From Paucibacter sp. B2R-40 (lineage in GTDB: Bacteria; Pseudomonadota; Gammaproteobacteria; Burkholderiales; Burkholderiaceae_C): a stretch of DNA of 64,000 nt. The stretch covers positions 553,300 to 617,299 of the forward strand of contig NZ_JAJIRP010000002.1 in NCBI RefSeq assembly GCF_025717555.1. Direction: 5' to 3'. The translations under genes were made by a program, and so were the position numbers. The notes below the pieces were generated by a model that did no database searches, was not told the origin of the DNA, and saw only the letters and a list, made by a program, of their open reading frames with translations. Position 1 is the stretch's first letter; the number at the start of each line of letters is the position of its first letter. Positions 40,519-48,576 of this stretch are shown here, in pieces.

Positions 40519-40525
40519 GTCGGTG

Positions 40526-42916
40526 ATGCTTCGCCTCACCCTCGCTCTATTTTGCGGGCTGCTGCCGGCATTGGCGCAAGCCGCCGACTGCAAGCCCAGC
40601 CCGCTGGGCGAGCGCGAACTGTTTCTGCGCGGCAGCTTCAACAACTGGAGCGCCAGCGACGAGCATCGCTTTGTCTATGTGTGCGATCGCTATGAGCTGT
40701 ACGCCAAGCTGAGCGGCGAGCAGAGCTTCAAGATCGGTGACGAGGACTGGTCGAGCGACGCGGACTTTGGCGGCAGCGCCGCCGAATTGAAACTCAAGGG
40801 TGGCGCGCTCAGCGAGCGCTTTGGCGGCGGCCACAAGCTGCAACTGCGCTTCGCTGAGAACGGCGTGGCCAGCTTGCAGATCAGCCCGTTTTCAGGCGAG
40901 CCGCCACAACTGGTCAGCGCGCCTAGCGTCACCGACACCGTGGCGCTGAGCATCCGCTTTGATTCACGCGACGGCCGCGACAAGTCACCGTTCGGCGCCG
41001 TCACGCCGGGCAAACCAGTGCGCTACAGCTTCCAAGCCCTACCCGGCATCGAGCAGGCCACGCTGGTGATCGCCAAGCGCCGCCTGGAGGGCAATCAAGA
41101 ACTGTTGGAATATGGCGAGGCGACGCGCCTGCCGATGACAGCAAGCAAGGTCGGCAAAAGCGACAAAGTGCAGCGCTGGTCTGCCAGCCACAGCTTTGCC
41201 GCCCCCGCCATCTACGGCTACCACTTTGAGGTCCAGATCAAAGGCAAGACCTTTGTCTACCAAAACAAGCGTGACCCGGTGTACTGGACGCGTGAAAAAG
41301 GCAGCATGGGCCTAGGCTTGGTGGACCCGCTGCCCGAGAACCCCAAGCGCATACGCCGCTATCGCCAAACCGTTTATGCGGCTGACTTCCAGGTGCCGGC
41401 CTGGGCGCGCGACGCAGTGTTCTACAACATCTTCCCGGAGCGTTTCCGCAACGGCGATGCGGACAATGACCCGCGCCCGGGCCGCGATCACTACCAGGAC
41501 AAGGACGTCGAGTTCCACGCCAACTGGCTGGACAAGCCCGCCAAGCCGAACACCCAAGATGGCTCCGACGACACTTACAACAACGACTTCTTCGGCGGCG
41601 ACCTGGCCGGCATCATTAGTAGGCTCGACTACATCAAGTCGCTGGGTGCCAACGCGATCTATATGACGCCGATTTTTCGGGCCGCCAGCAATCACAAATA
41701 CGACACCGCCGACTACACCCAAGTCGACCCGGCCTTCGGCACTAACGCCGACTTCAAGCGTCTGACGGTCGAAGCCGCCAAGCGCGGCATCCGCGTGATA
41801 CCCGACACCTCGCTGAACCATGTCGGCAGCGACTCGCCCTACTTCAACCGTTTCGGCAACTACCCCGCCGGCGGCGCTTTTGATGATGGTGCGCTGAACC
41901 CGGCCTCAGGCTACGCCTCCTGGTTCAAGCTCGACGCAGCCCAAGCCAAAGCCGAGGACCAATACCAGGGCTGGGCGGGCGTGAAGGACCTGCCCGAGAT
42001 CGACAAGGGCTCCAAGGCTTTCCGCGCCTTTGCCTACGGCGCCCCAGGCTCGGTGATGCTGCAATGGCTGGACCTGGGCGCGGCCGGTTGGCGCATGGAC
42101 GTGGCGCCCTGGGTGCCGGATGACTTCTGGCGCGAATGGCGAGCGGCCATCAAGTCGCACAAGGCGGACGCTTTTCTGATCGCCGAGACCTGGTTCGATG
42201 CCAGCAAGTTCTTGCTCGGCGACAGCTTTGATTCGTCCATGAACTACATCTTCCGCAACACCGTGCTGGACTATGCGGCCGGCGGCGATGCGGGCAAGCT
42301 CTACCCCAACATCGAGCTGATGCGCGAGGCCTATCCGCCGCAGGCCTTCTTCGCGATGATGAATCTGCTCTCTTCGCATGACCAGGCGCGCGCCTTGCAC
42401 CATCTGGGCTGGCAGGTCGAGGGCGACCGGGATGCAGAGACCTTGGCCAAACAGCGCCTGCGCTTGGCCAGCTTTATGCAAATGACGCTGCCCGGCGCGC
42501 CGGCGATTTACTACGGCGACGAGGTCGGTGTCGGTGGCGGCGAGGACCCGTTCAACCGGGCCACCTACCCCTGGGCCGACCTGGGTGGGCAGCCCGACAA
42601 TGCGCTGCTGGCCGATATCAGGCGGCTCACGCAGCTGCGCCACCAACACAAGGTGCTGCGCCACGGCAGCTTCAGCGCGCCACTGCATCTGGACGCTCAC
42701 GTGATCGTGCTGGCCCGCCAGGACGGCAAAACCTGGGCGCTGAGCGCCAGCAATAACGATTCAAAAGCCCAGACCGTCAAGCTCAAGCTAGCGCCGAATT
42801 TGCGCGGGTTGCGCTGGAAAGACGCCTTCAGCGGCCGCTGGCTGAAGGCCGACCGCCAGGGCCAGCTGCAAATCACCGTTCCCCCCATGTTTGGCCGCGT
42901 GCTGATCAGTCACTGA
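40526..42916 (+). CDS. Secreted GH13 alpha-glucan hydrolase (neopullulanase/amylase-like)
   Basis: ATG 40526 begins a clear signal peptide (MLRLTLALFCGLLPALAQA, then mature ADCKP). An N-terminal starch-binding-like beta domain (ELFLRGSFNNWSASDEHRF) and a second immunoglobulin-like N domain are followed by the GH13 barrel. Nucleophile Asp is in GWRMDVAPWVPDDFW near residue 524, Glu in LIAETWFD near 553 and Asp in LSSHDQARAL near 617. At 796 residues it fits cyclomaltodextrinase/neopullulanase-type periplasmic enzymes. Exact linkage specificity is not readable. It trims dextrins before or during import by MalEFGK. Confidence 0.9.
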   Translation: MLRLTLALFCGLLPALAQAADCKPSPLGERELFLRGSFNNWSASDEHRFVYVCDRYELYAKLSGEQSFKIGDEDWSSDADFGGSAAELKLKGGALSERFGGGHKLQLRFAENGVASLQISPFSGEPPQLVSAPSVTDTVALSIRFDSRDGRDKSPFGAVTPGKPVRYSFQALPGIEQATLVIAKRRLEGNQELLEYGEATRLPMTASKVGKSDKVQRWSASHSFAAPAIYGYHFEVQIKGKTFVYQNKRDPVYWTREKGSMGLGLVDPLPENPKRIRRYRQTVYAADFQVPAWARDAVFYNIFPERFRNGDADNDPRPGRDHYQDKDVEFHANWLDKPAKPNTQDGSDDTYNNDFFGGDLAGIISRLDYIKSLGANAIYMTPIFRAASNHKYDTADYTQVDPAFGTNADFKRLTVEAAKRGIRVIPDTSLNHVGSDSPYFNRFGNYPAGGAFDDGALNPASGYASWFKLDAAQAKAEDQYQGWAGVKDLPEIDKGSKAFRAFAYGAPGSVMLQWLDLGAAGWRMDVAPWVPDDFWREWRAAIKSHKADAFLIAETWFDASKFLLGDSFDSSMNYIFRNTVLDYAAGGDAGKLYPNIELMREAYPPQAFFAMMNLLSSHDQARALHHLGWQVEGDRDAETLAKQRLRLASFMQMTLPGAPAIYYGDEVGVGGGEDPFNRATYPWADLGGQPDNALLADIRRLTQLRHQHKVLRHGSFSAPLHLDAHVIVLARQDGKTWALSASNNDSKAQTVKLKLAPNLRGLRWKDAFSGRWLKADRQGQLQITVPPMFGRVLISH

Positions 42917-42938
42917 AAAGAAGATAAAGAAGAATCCC

Positions 42939-43832
42939 ATGCAATTGCGAGACTTCGGCAACACCGGCCTACGCGTCAGCGCTTTGGGTTTCGGCGCCAT
43001 GCACATCAACGACGAACGAGTCACAGAGGCAGACGCCGGTCGGCTCTTGAACGATGTGCTGGACCTGGGTGTGAACCTGATCGACACCGCGCGCGGCTAC
43101 GGCCTGTCTGAAGAACGCATAGGCCGCCATATCGCCCACCGGCGCCAAGACTATGTGCTGTCGACCAAGGTCGGTTACGGCATCCCCGGCGTGGCGGACT
43201 GGACAGCAGATTGCATTGTGAAAGGTGTAGACGCGGCCCTGCAACGCATGCGCTGCGAGCAAATCGACATCGTGCATCTGCACTCCTGCCCGCTGGAGGT
43301 ATTGCAGCGAGGCGAGGTGATCGCAGCATTGCTGAGTTGCAGGAAAGCCGGCAAGCTGCGTGTAGCCGCCTATTCGGGCGACAACGCCGAGCTGGACTTT
43401 GCATTGAACAGTGGCGCATTTGGCGCGGTGCAGACCTCGATCAGCATTTGCGATCAGGTCAATCTGGCCACACGTCTGCCGCTCGCGGACAAGCGCGGCA
43501 TCGGCGTTATCGCCAAGCGGCCGCTGGCCGGCGCTGTCTGGCGCCACGCGAAGCGGCCCGACGATTATGCAGAAGGTCTGTACTGGGATCGCTGGCAGGC
43601 CATGGGCTTGGCGGCTGACTTGGCTCCAGAAGAAGTCAGTGCGATGGCACTGCGATTCACGGCTTTTCAGCCGGGTATTGCCAGTTGCATCGTCGGCACG
43701 TCCAAGCCCGCGCACTTCAAGCAGAACTTGGCAGCCTTGACGATGGGGCCGCTCGGTGCAGAACTGCAGGCAAGGCTGCGGCAAGCGTTCCTAGATCAAA
43801 ATTCAAGCGGCACATGGGGCGGGCTGATCTGA
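42939..43832 (+). CDS. Aldo/keto reductase
   Basis: This 297-residue NAD(P)H-dependent oxidoreductase has a TIM-barrel AKR fold. Visible elements are the catalytic Asp/Tyr region NLIDTARGYGLSEERIG, Lys in VLSTKVGYG and His in IDIVHLHSCPLEVL. The C-terminal cofactor region is CIVGTSKPAHFKQNL. It is cytosolic. Its placement between two GH13 genes, with the stop codon overlapping the next start (TGATG), puts it in the mal operon. A sugar or sugar-aldehyde substrate is plausible but unproven. Confidence 0.88.
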   Translation: MQLRDFGNTGLRVSALGFGAMHINDERVTEADAGRLLNDVLDLGVNLIDTARGYGLSEERIGRHIAHRRQDYVLSTKVGYGIPGVADWTADCIVKGVDAALQRMRCEQIDIVHLHSCPLEVLQRGEVIAALLSCRKAGKLRVAAYSGDNAELDFALNSGAFGAVQTSISICDQVNLATRLPLADKRGIGVIAKRPLAGAVWRHAKRPDDYAEGLYWDRWQAMGLAADLAPEEVSAMALRFTAFQPGIASCIVGTSKPAHFKQNLAALTMGPLGAELQARLRQAFLDQNSSGTWGGLI

Positions 43833-45436
43833 TGCGGCGCGCTGCACTTCTTTCCCCCCTATTGCTGCTCGGCAGCGCATTTTCGGCTCCGATTGCCGCG
43901 CCGATTGATCTGAGCCCGGTCCCTCACAAGATGGCGCGGGCGGTCAAGCCTTTGCCCAAGGGCTGGTCCGACGGCGCCGCCTTTATGGAGATCTTCGTGC
44001 GTGGCTACCAGGACAGCGACGGCGACGGCATCGGCGATATGCGCGGCCTGATCCAGCGGCTGGACTATTTGCAGGCGCTGGGCATCCAGGGCATTTGGCT
44101 GATGCCCATCAGCCCCAGCGCCGACAAAGATCACGGTTACGCCACGACAGACTACCGGGGCGTGGAGCCGCAATATGGCAGTCTGGCCGACTTTGATGAG
44201 CTGATGCTGCAGGCGCACAAACGCGGCATCGCCGTGATCATCGACTATGTGCTCAACCACAGCGCGGCCGCCCACCCGCTGTTCCAACAGGCGTTGCTGG
44301 GGCCGGAGAACCCTTACCGCGACTGGTTTGTGTGGCAGCAGACGGCACCCGAAGGCTGGGACATCTGGGGCAAGAACCCCTGGTACGCGACCGAGTCAGG
44401 ATCTGCGCACTACTTTGGCACCTTCGGCCCGCATATGCCGGACTTCAATCTGCGCAATCCGGCCGTCGTCGACTACCACCGCAGCAGCCTGCGCTTTTGG
44501 CTCAACCGTGGGTTGGACGGCTTCAGGCTAGACGCCGTGCCGCACATGATTGAAAACGACGCCATCAACTGGAATGACCAGCCCGAGAGCCGGCGGCTGA
44601 CCCAGGACTTTCAGACGCTGATCAAAAGCTACCCCGATCGCTACACGGTCTGCGAGGCCACCGCCAACCCTAAGGTCTACGCGGCCGCCGAGGTTTGTGG
44701 CAGCGCTTTTGCCTTCGGCCTCGAGAGTCAGGTCATCAAGGCCGCACGCGGCGAGTCCGGGGCCATCAAATTCGTGGCCGAGTATTTCTTGAGCGCGCCG
44801 CCCAGCATGGCCACCATGCTGGCCAACCACGACATCTTTGCCGGCCAGCGGGTATGGGATCAGCTGGGTGGTGATGAAGCCCGCTACAAGCTGGCCGCCG
44901 CTACCTATCTGCTGCAGCCCGGCACACCCTTCATCTATTACGGCGAGGAGATCGGCATGGCAGGTGTGGCAGGCCTGCCCGGCGATGAGCCGCTGCGCGC
45001 GCCTATGAGCTGGAGCGCGGGCGGCGGCAAGGGCGGTTTCAGCAGCAGCGACAAACCGTTTCGCTCTCTGGCGCCAAACATCGTCAGCCATAACGCGCAA
45101 ACCCAGCAGGCCGACCCAGCCTCGATCCTGAACTTTTACAAAGCGATGTTGAAGCTGCGCAAGCAAAACCCGGCGCTGGCTCGCGGCAGCTATGAAGCAC
45201 CGTACGCGCAGGGCCAGGTCTTGAGTTTTCAGCGGAGGCTGGGCAAGCAAACGAACTTGGTGGTGATCAACTATGGCGCCGAGGCCAGCGAGATCAGCCT
45301 CGACAAGCTGCCGGCTCGCGCCAAGCTGATCGCAGCCTACCCAGCCCAGGCCGCAGCTGCGCAATCTGATGCCCTGGGACGCTTGACGCTGCCCGTGGCG
45401 CCCTTGTCCGTCAACGTCTACAAAGTCTCTCCATGA
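43832..45436 (+). CDS. Secreted GH13 alpha-amylase
   Basis: The true start is ATG 43832, overlapping the stop of the preceding gene; the frame is open upstream but that part lies inside the reductase. A signal peptide (MRRAALLSPLLLLGSAFSAP) precedes a GH13 barrel. Nucleophile Asp is in GLDGFRLDAVPHMI near residue 233, Glu in TVCEATANPKV near 274 and Asp in MLANHDIFAGQRV near 332. A small C-terminal beta domain follows. DSDGDGIGDMRGL at the N-terminus is typical of oligo-1,6-glucosidase/amylase subfamilies. It is 534 residues; endo- versus exo-action is not determinable. Confidence 0.9.
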   Translation: MRRAALLSPLLLLGSAFSAPIAAPIDLSPVPHKMARAVKPLPKGWSDGAAFMEIFVRGYQDSDGDGIGDMRGLIQRLDYLQALGIQGIWLMPISPSADKDHGYATTDYRGVEPQYGSLADFDELMLQAHKRGIAVIIDYVLNHSAAAHPLFQQALLGPENPYRDWFVWQQTAPEGWDIWGKNPWYATESGSAHYFGTFGPHMPDFNLRNPAVVDYHRSSLRFWLNRGLDGFRLDAVPHMIENDAINWNDQPESRRLTQDFQTLIKSYPDRYTVCEATANPKVYAAAEVCGSAFAFGLESQVIKAARGESGAIKFVAEYFLSAPPSMATMLANHDIFAGQRVWDQLGGDEARYKLAAATYLLQPGTPFIYYGEEIGMAGVAGLPGDEPLRAPMSWSAGGGKGGFSSSDKPFRSLAPNIVSHNAQTQQADPASILNFYKAMLKLRKQNPALARGSYEAPYAQGQVLSFQRRLGKQTNLVVINYGAEASEISLDKLPARAKLIAAYPAQAAAAQSDALGRLTLPVAPLSVNVYKVSP

Positions 45437-46332
45437 ACAGCTCTTGGCTCCACGCAACACGCTTGATTTCGTTCGCGCTGGTCCTGTCTTGCACAGGATG
45501 CGACGGCAGCGGCATGCTCGCCGCCACGCCAGACAAAGTCGTACCGCCTAAGGCTTCAACTGCGCAGCCCAACGTCTCCCTGCTGCCGCAACTGATCGAT
45601 ATGCCGGGCCTGAACCGGCAGCGCCAGCTGCGCATCTACTTGCCGCCGGGCTATGCAGCATCCGGCGAAAAACGCTACCCGGTGCTTTATATGCACGATG
45701 GACAGAACTTGTTCGACGTGGCCACGGCCTATGCTGGCGAATGGCAGGTAGACGAGAGCTTGAATGCCTTGGCCAAAGCGGGCAAGCTGGAGCTGATCGT
45801 GGTCGGGATTGATAACGGCCAGGAAAAGCGCATGACCGAGTTGAATCCCTGGCCCGATCCAGACACGAAGCTCGGCGCTCCAGAGGGCGAGGCCTACCTG
45901 AATTTCATCGTCAAGGTCGTCAAACCGATGATCGACAGTCAATACCGCACAAAAGCTGAGTCCGCCCACACCGGCATCATGGGTAGCTCGATGGGTGGGC
46001 TGATCTCGCACTATGCGGTCACCCAATACCCGGCCGTGTTTGGTGTGGCCGGCATTTTTTCGCCGTCTTACTGGGCCGGTGGCGCAGCGGCGCTTGATCA
46101 CTTTGCCGCCAAGCCAGCAGCGACGGACGCGCGGCTCTACTTGCTGATGGGCGAGCAAGAAGGCGGCAATATGGTCAGCAATGTAGAGAAGGTCAACGCC
46201 GCCTTGCTACGGGGCGGACACCCGCCCGCCAATCTCTCACTGAAAATCACGCCCGGTGCAAGCCACAACGAGGCCTTCTGGGCCAGCGAGTTCGAGCGGG
46301 CGGTGTTGTGGATGTTTGCGCCTGGTATTTGA
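45433..46332 (+). CDS. Esterase-fold (PF00756-like) lipoprotein
   Basis: This 299-residue exported protein has an N-terminal hydrophobic segment ending in a cysteine region (LVLSCTGCDG) that suggests a lipoprotein. The alpha/beta hydrolase domain has RYPVLYMHDGQNLFD, the nucleophile Ser in GIMGSSMGGLISHYA near residue 186 and His in TPGASHNEAFW near 278, as in the esterase D/enterochelin esterase family. Its start overlaps the amylase stop by four bases, so it is the last gene of the mal operon. It may remove acyl groups from the sugar substrate; this is inference. Confidence 0.85.
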   Translation: MNSSWLHATRLISFALVLSCTGCDGSGMLAATPDKVVPPKASTAQPNVSLLPQLIDMPGLNRQRQLRIYLPPGYAASGEKRYPVLYMHDGQNLFDVATAYAGEWQVDESLNALAKAGKLELIVVGIDNGQEKRMTELNPWPDPDTKLGAPEGEAYLNFIVKVVKPMIDSQYRTKAESAHTGIMGSSMGGLISHYAVTQYPAVFGVAGIFSPSYWAGGAAALDHFAAKPAATDARLYLLMGEQEGGNMVSNVEKVNAALLRGGHPPANLSLKITPGASHNEAFWASEFERAVLWMFAPGI

Positions 46333-46401
46333 GGTCTCCGAGAGCGGGGGATAGCTCTCACATCACACTGACCAAATTGGCTCCCACTCAAGCAGAAACA
46401 C

Positions 46402-48414
46402 TCATTTCGGCGCCAACTGCTGATCCAAAAACTTCAGCGTCCGATTCCAGAAGTCGATCTTGTTGGCCGGCACCCGCCAACCATGCCCTTCGTCCGCATA
46501 GACGATGTACTCCACGCCCGGATTGCTGGCCTTGACCGCGCGGCTGAAGGCCTCGCCATGCACCAGCGGCACGCGCTTGTCGGCGCTGCCGTAGGCCAAG
46601 AGCAGCGGCTGCTTGATCTTGGCGGCATGGGTCAGCGGTGAGTTTTCCTTCAGGTCGGCGGCGTCTTTGACGCGGTCGCCCAGCAAGGCCGGCATGCCGT
46701 GCTTTTTGTAGTCATCCGAGATGTCGTCCCAGTTGACGGTGTGCAGCATGTCCAGATCGGTCACCGCGACCCAGGCCACGCCGGCGCGGAACAGCTCGGG
46801 CTCGCGCAGCAGGCCCATCAGCGTCGCGTAGCCGCCATAACTGGCTCCGGCGACGGCTATACGCTGCGGGTCGGCAATGCCCTGCGCAATCGCCCAACGC
46901 GTCGCGTCGGCAATATCGGTCTGCATCGCCTTGCCCCATTGGCGCCAACCCGCCTTGTGATGCGCCTCGCCAAAGCCCAAGGTGCCGCGAAATTGCGGTT
47001 GCAGCACAGCGTAGCCGCGTGCCGCCAAGAACTGCACCGCTGCGTCCCATTGCCAGCTCGGCCCATGCACAAACGGCCCGCCATGCACCAGCACCACCAT
47101 GGGCAGGTTCTTCTTGTCCGCCGAGCCGGCAGGCAGCGTCAGCCAGACCGGCAGTTCCAGGCCGTCACGCGCCTTGATGCGGTGCAGGTCCATCGCGGCC
47201 ATCTGCTGCGGCTTGATGTCGGGCCGCTCGGCGCCCAGCTTGCTGAACTTCTTTGTCGCGCGGTTGTACAGATAAAACAGCTTGGGCTGAACATCGGCAA
47301 AAGCCTCGATCATGACCCAGGGCGCATCGCCCGACCAGGGCAGCGAGAGCCGGTTGACCGTGCTCGGCAAGACCTTGTCAATCTGCAGCTGCAGCGCCTG
47401 CAATTCGACATCCAGCCATTGCGTGACTTCGGCATCGATGGTGAAGCGCAGACCCAGGACCTTGTCCTGACGCGCAATCACAGTGGCATCGACATCGAAC
47501 AAGGGCGATGAAGCCAAAGGCTTGGCGGACCACTCTGCCTTTGCTGGGTCCAGCAGCCACATCGCCGCTTTGTCGCTGCCGCCACGTTGCGCGGTGACGT
47601 AGAGCTTGCCGTCCGGTCCGACGTGGCGCACTTCCAGCTCACCCCCTTGCGTATAGACATTGAACTCGTTCAAAACGCGCCATTCGCCGCTTTGCGGATC
47701 TTTCCAGCGAATCGAGCCCAGCTCGCCCTGGCGGGTTCGCACCACCCTCAGATTGCCCTGCTCATCGGCCCACCAACCGACCGAATGCAGCGGCGCGGCA
47801 ATCTCTTCGCTGCGCCCGGTCTTGGTGTTGAGCCGCAAAAGCTTGACGAAGCCGACATCTTTTTCGCTATAGGCCTCCGGTCGCAAGACCAGCACCTCGT
47901 CACCACGACGCTGACTGTTGCCATTGAGCAGATAGGTATTCCAGGGCTCCAGGCGCGAGTCATTGCCGACCTTGGCCCAGACGCGCTGGCGCTCGACCAG
48001 CTGCTTATAGGCCTCGCCGTCATGGTCGACGGCAAACAGCCCCGGTCCGGCATCTTGCTTGCCCTGCGCCGTCTCACGGTCTTCCAAGGTAAAGGCCAGC
48101 CGCAAAGGATTAACCCAAACCGCCCGCTGCACATCGGCCGCTTCAGAGCTGTACACGACCTTGGAGCTCATCGTGGCCAGATCCAAGACCGACAACATCA
48201 CCCGCCCATGCGGCCCTACCACCCGCATCGCCAGGCGCTTGCCGTCGGGTGCCAACTCGGCACCGAGCATTTGCTCGGGGCGAAAGAACGCTTCAGCGTC
48301 GGCAATTGCCGGCTTCGTGCCCTGACCATAACTGAGCGGCCAGGCGGATAGTAAGGCGGACGCCAGCAGGCTGCGGCGTTTGAAGTGAAGGGTAGTGGCA
48401 GGACGACTGAACAT
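46402..48414 (-). CDS. S9-family prolyl oligopeptidase-like serine peptidase
   Basis: ATG 48414 (MFSRPATTLHFKRRSLLAS) starts a signal sequence with KRR before the hydrophobic stretch, ending near LSYGQG. A beta-propeller-like N-terminal half is followed by an alpha/beta hydrolase domain. Catalytic Ser is in AVAGASYGGYATLMG near residue 525, Asp in AYGSADKRVPLVHG near 608 and His in DEGHGWR near 645. It should work in the periplasm on peptides. It lies downstream of the TonB receptor on the same strand, with hairpins in the gap. Its place in a sugar locus is unexplained. Confidence 0.9.
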   Translation of the reverse strand: MFSRPATTLHFKRRSLLASALLSAWPLSYGQGTKPAIADAEAFFRPEQMLGAELAPDGKRLAMRVVGPHGRVMLSVLDLATMSSKVVYSSEAADVQRAVWVNPLRLAFTLEDRETAQGKQDAGPGLFAVDHDGEAYKQLVERQRVWAKVGNDSRLEPWNTYLLNGNSQRRGDEVLVLRPEAYSEKDVGFVKLLRLNTKTGRSEEIAAPLHSVGWWADEQGNLRVVRTRQGELGSIRWKDPQSGEWRVLNEFNVYTQGGELEVRHVGPDGKLYVTAQRGGSDKAAMWLLDPAKAEWSAKPLASSPLFDVDATVIARQDKVLGLRFTIDAEVTQWLDVELQALQLQIDKVLPSTVNRLSLPWSGDAPWVMIEAFADVQPKLFYLYNRATKKFSKLGAERPDIKPQQMAAMDLHRIKARDGLELPVWLTLPAGSADKKNLPMVVLVHGGPFVHGPSWQWDAAVQFLAARGYAVLQPQFRGTLGFGEAHHKAGWRQWGKAMQTDIADATRWAIAQGIADPQRIAVAGASYGGYATLMGLLREPELFRAGVAWVAVTDLDMLHTVNWDDISDDYKKHGMPALLGDRVKDAADLKENSPLTHAAKIKQPLLLAYGSADKRVPLVHGEAFSRAVKASNPGVEYIVYADEGHGWRVPANKIDFWNRTLKFLDQQLAPK

Positions 48415-48441
48415 GAAGAATCTCGTTCTCGAAAACAAATT

Positions 48442-48568
48442 GGCCCCTGCGGGCATTGCATGCCTGCAGGGGCCATTCTCAACACAGAGTCAGGGCGGGC
48501 TCAGCCGGGACGCCTGCAAGCGTCCCGTCCTTCGCCAGCCACAAGGCAGCGCGCAGGCACTGCCTTGT
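48442..48568. repeat. Three successive hairpins between the TonB receptor and the S9 peptidase
   Basis: The 160-base gap holds GGCCCCTGC/GCAGGGGCC extended by GGCAT/ATGCC (48442-48474), CGGGACGC/GCGTCCCG (48506-48527) and ACAAGGCAG/CTGCCTTGT (48541-48568). The first is followed leftward by AATTTGTTTT and could terminate. Together they could stabilise the receptor mRNA and lower expression of the peptidase. Confidence 0.65.
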
Positions 48569-48576
48569 CCGCGGGC

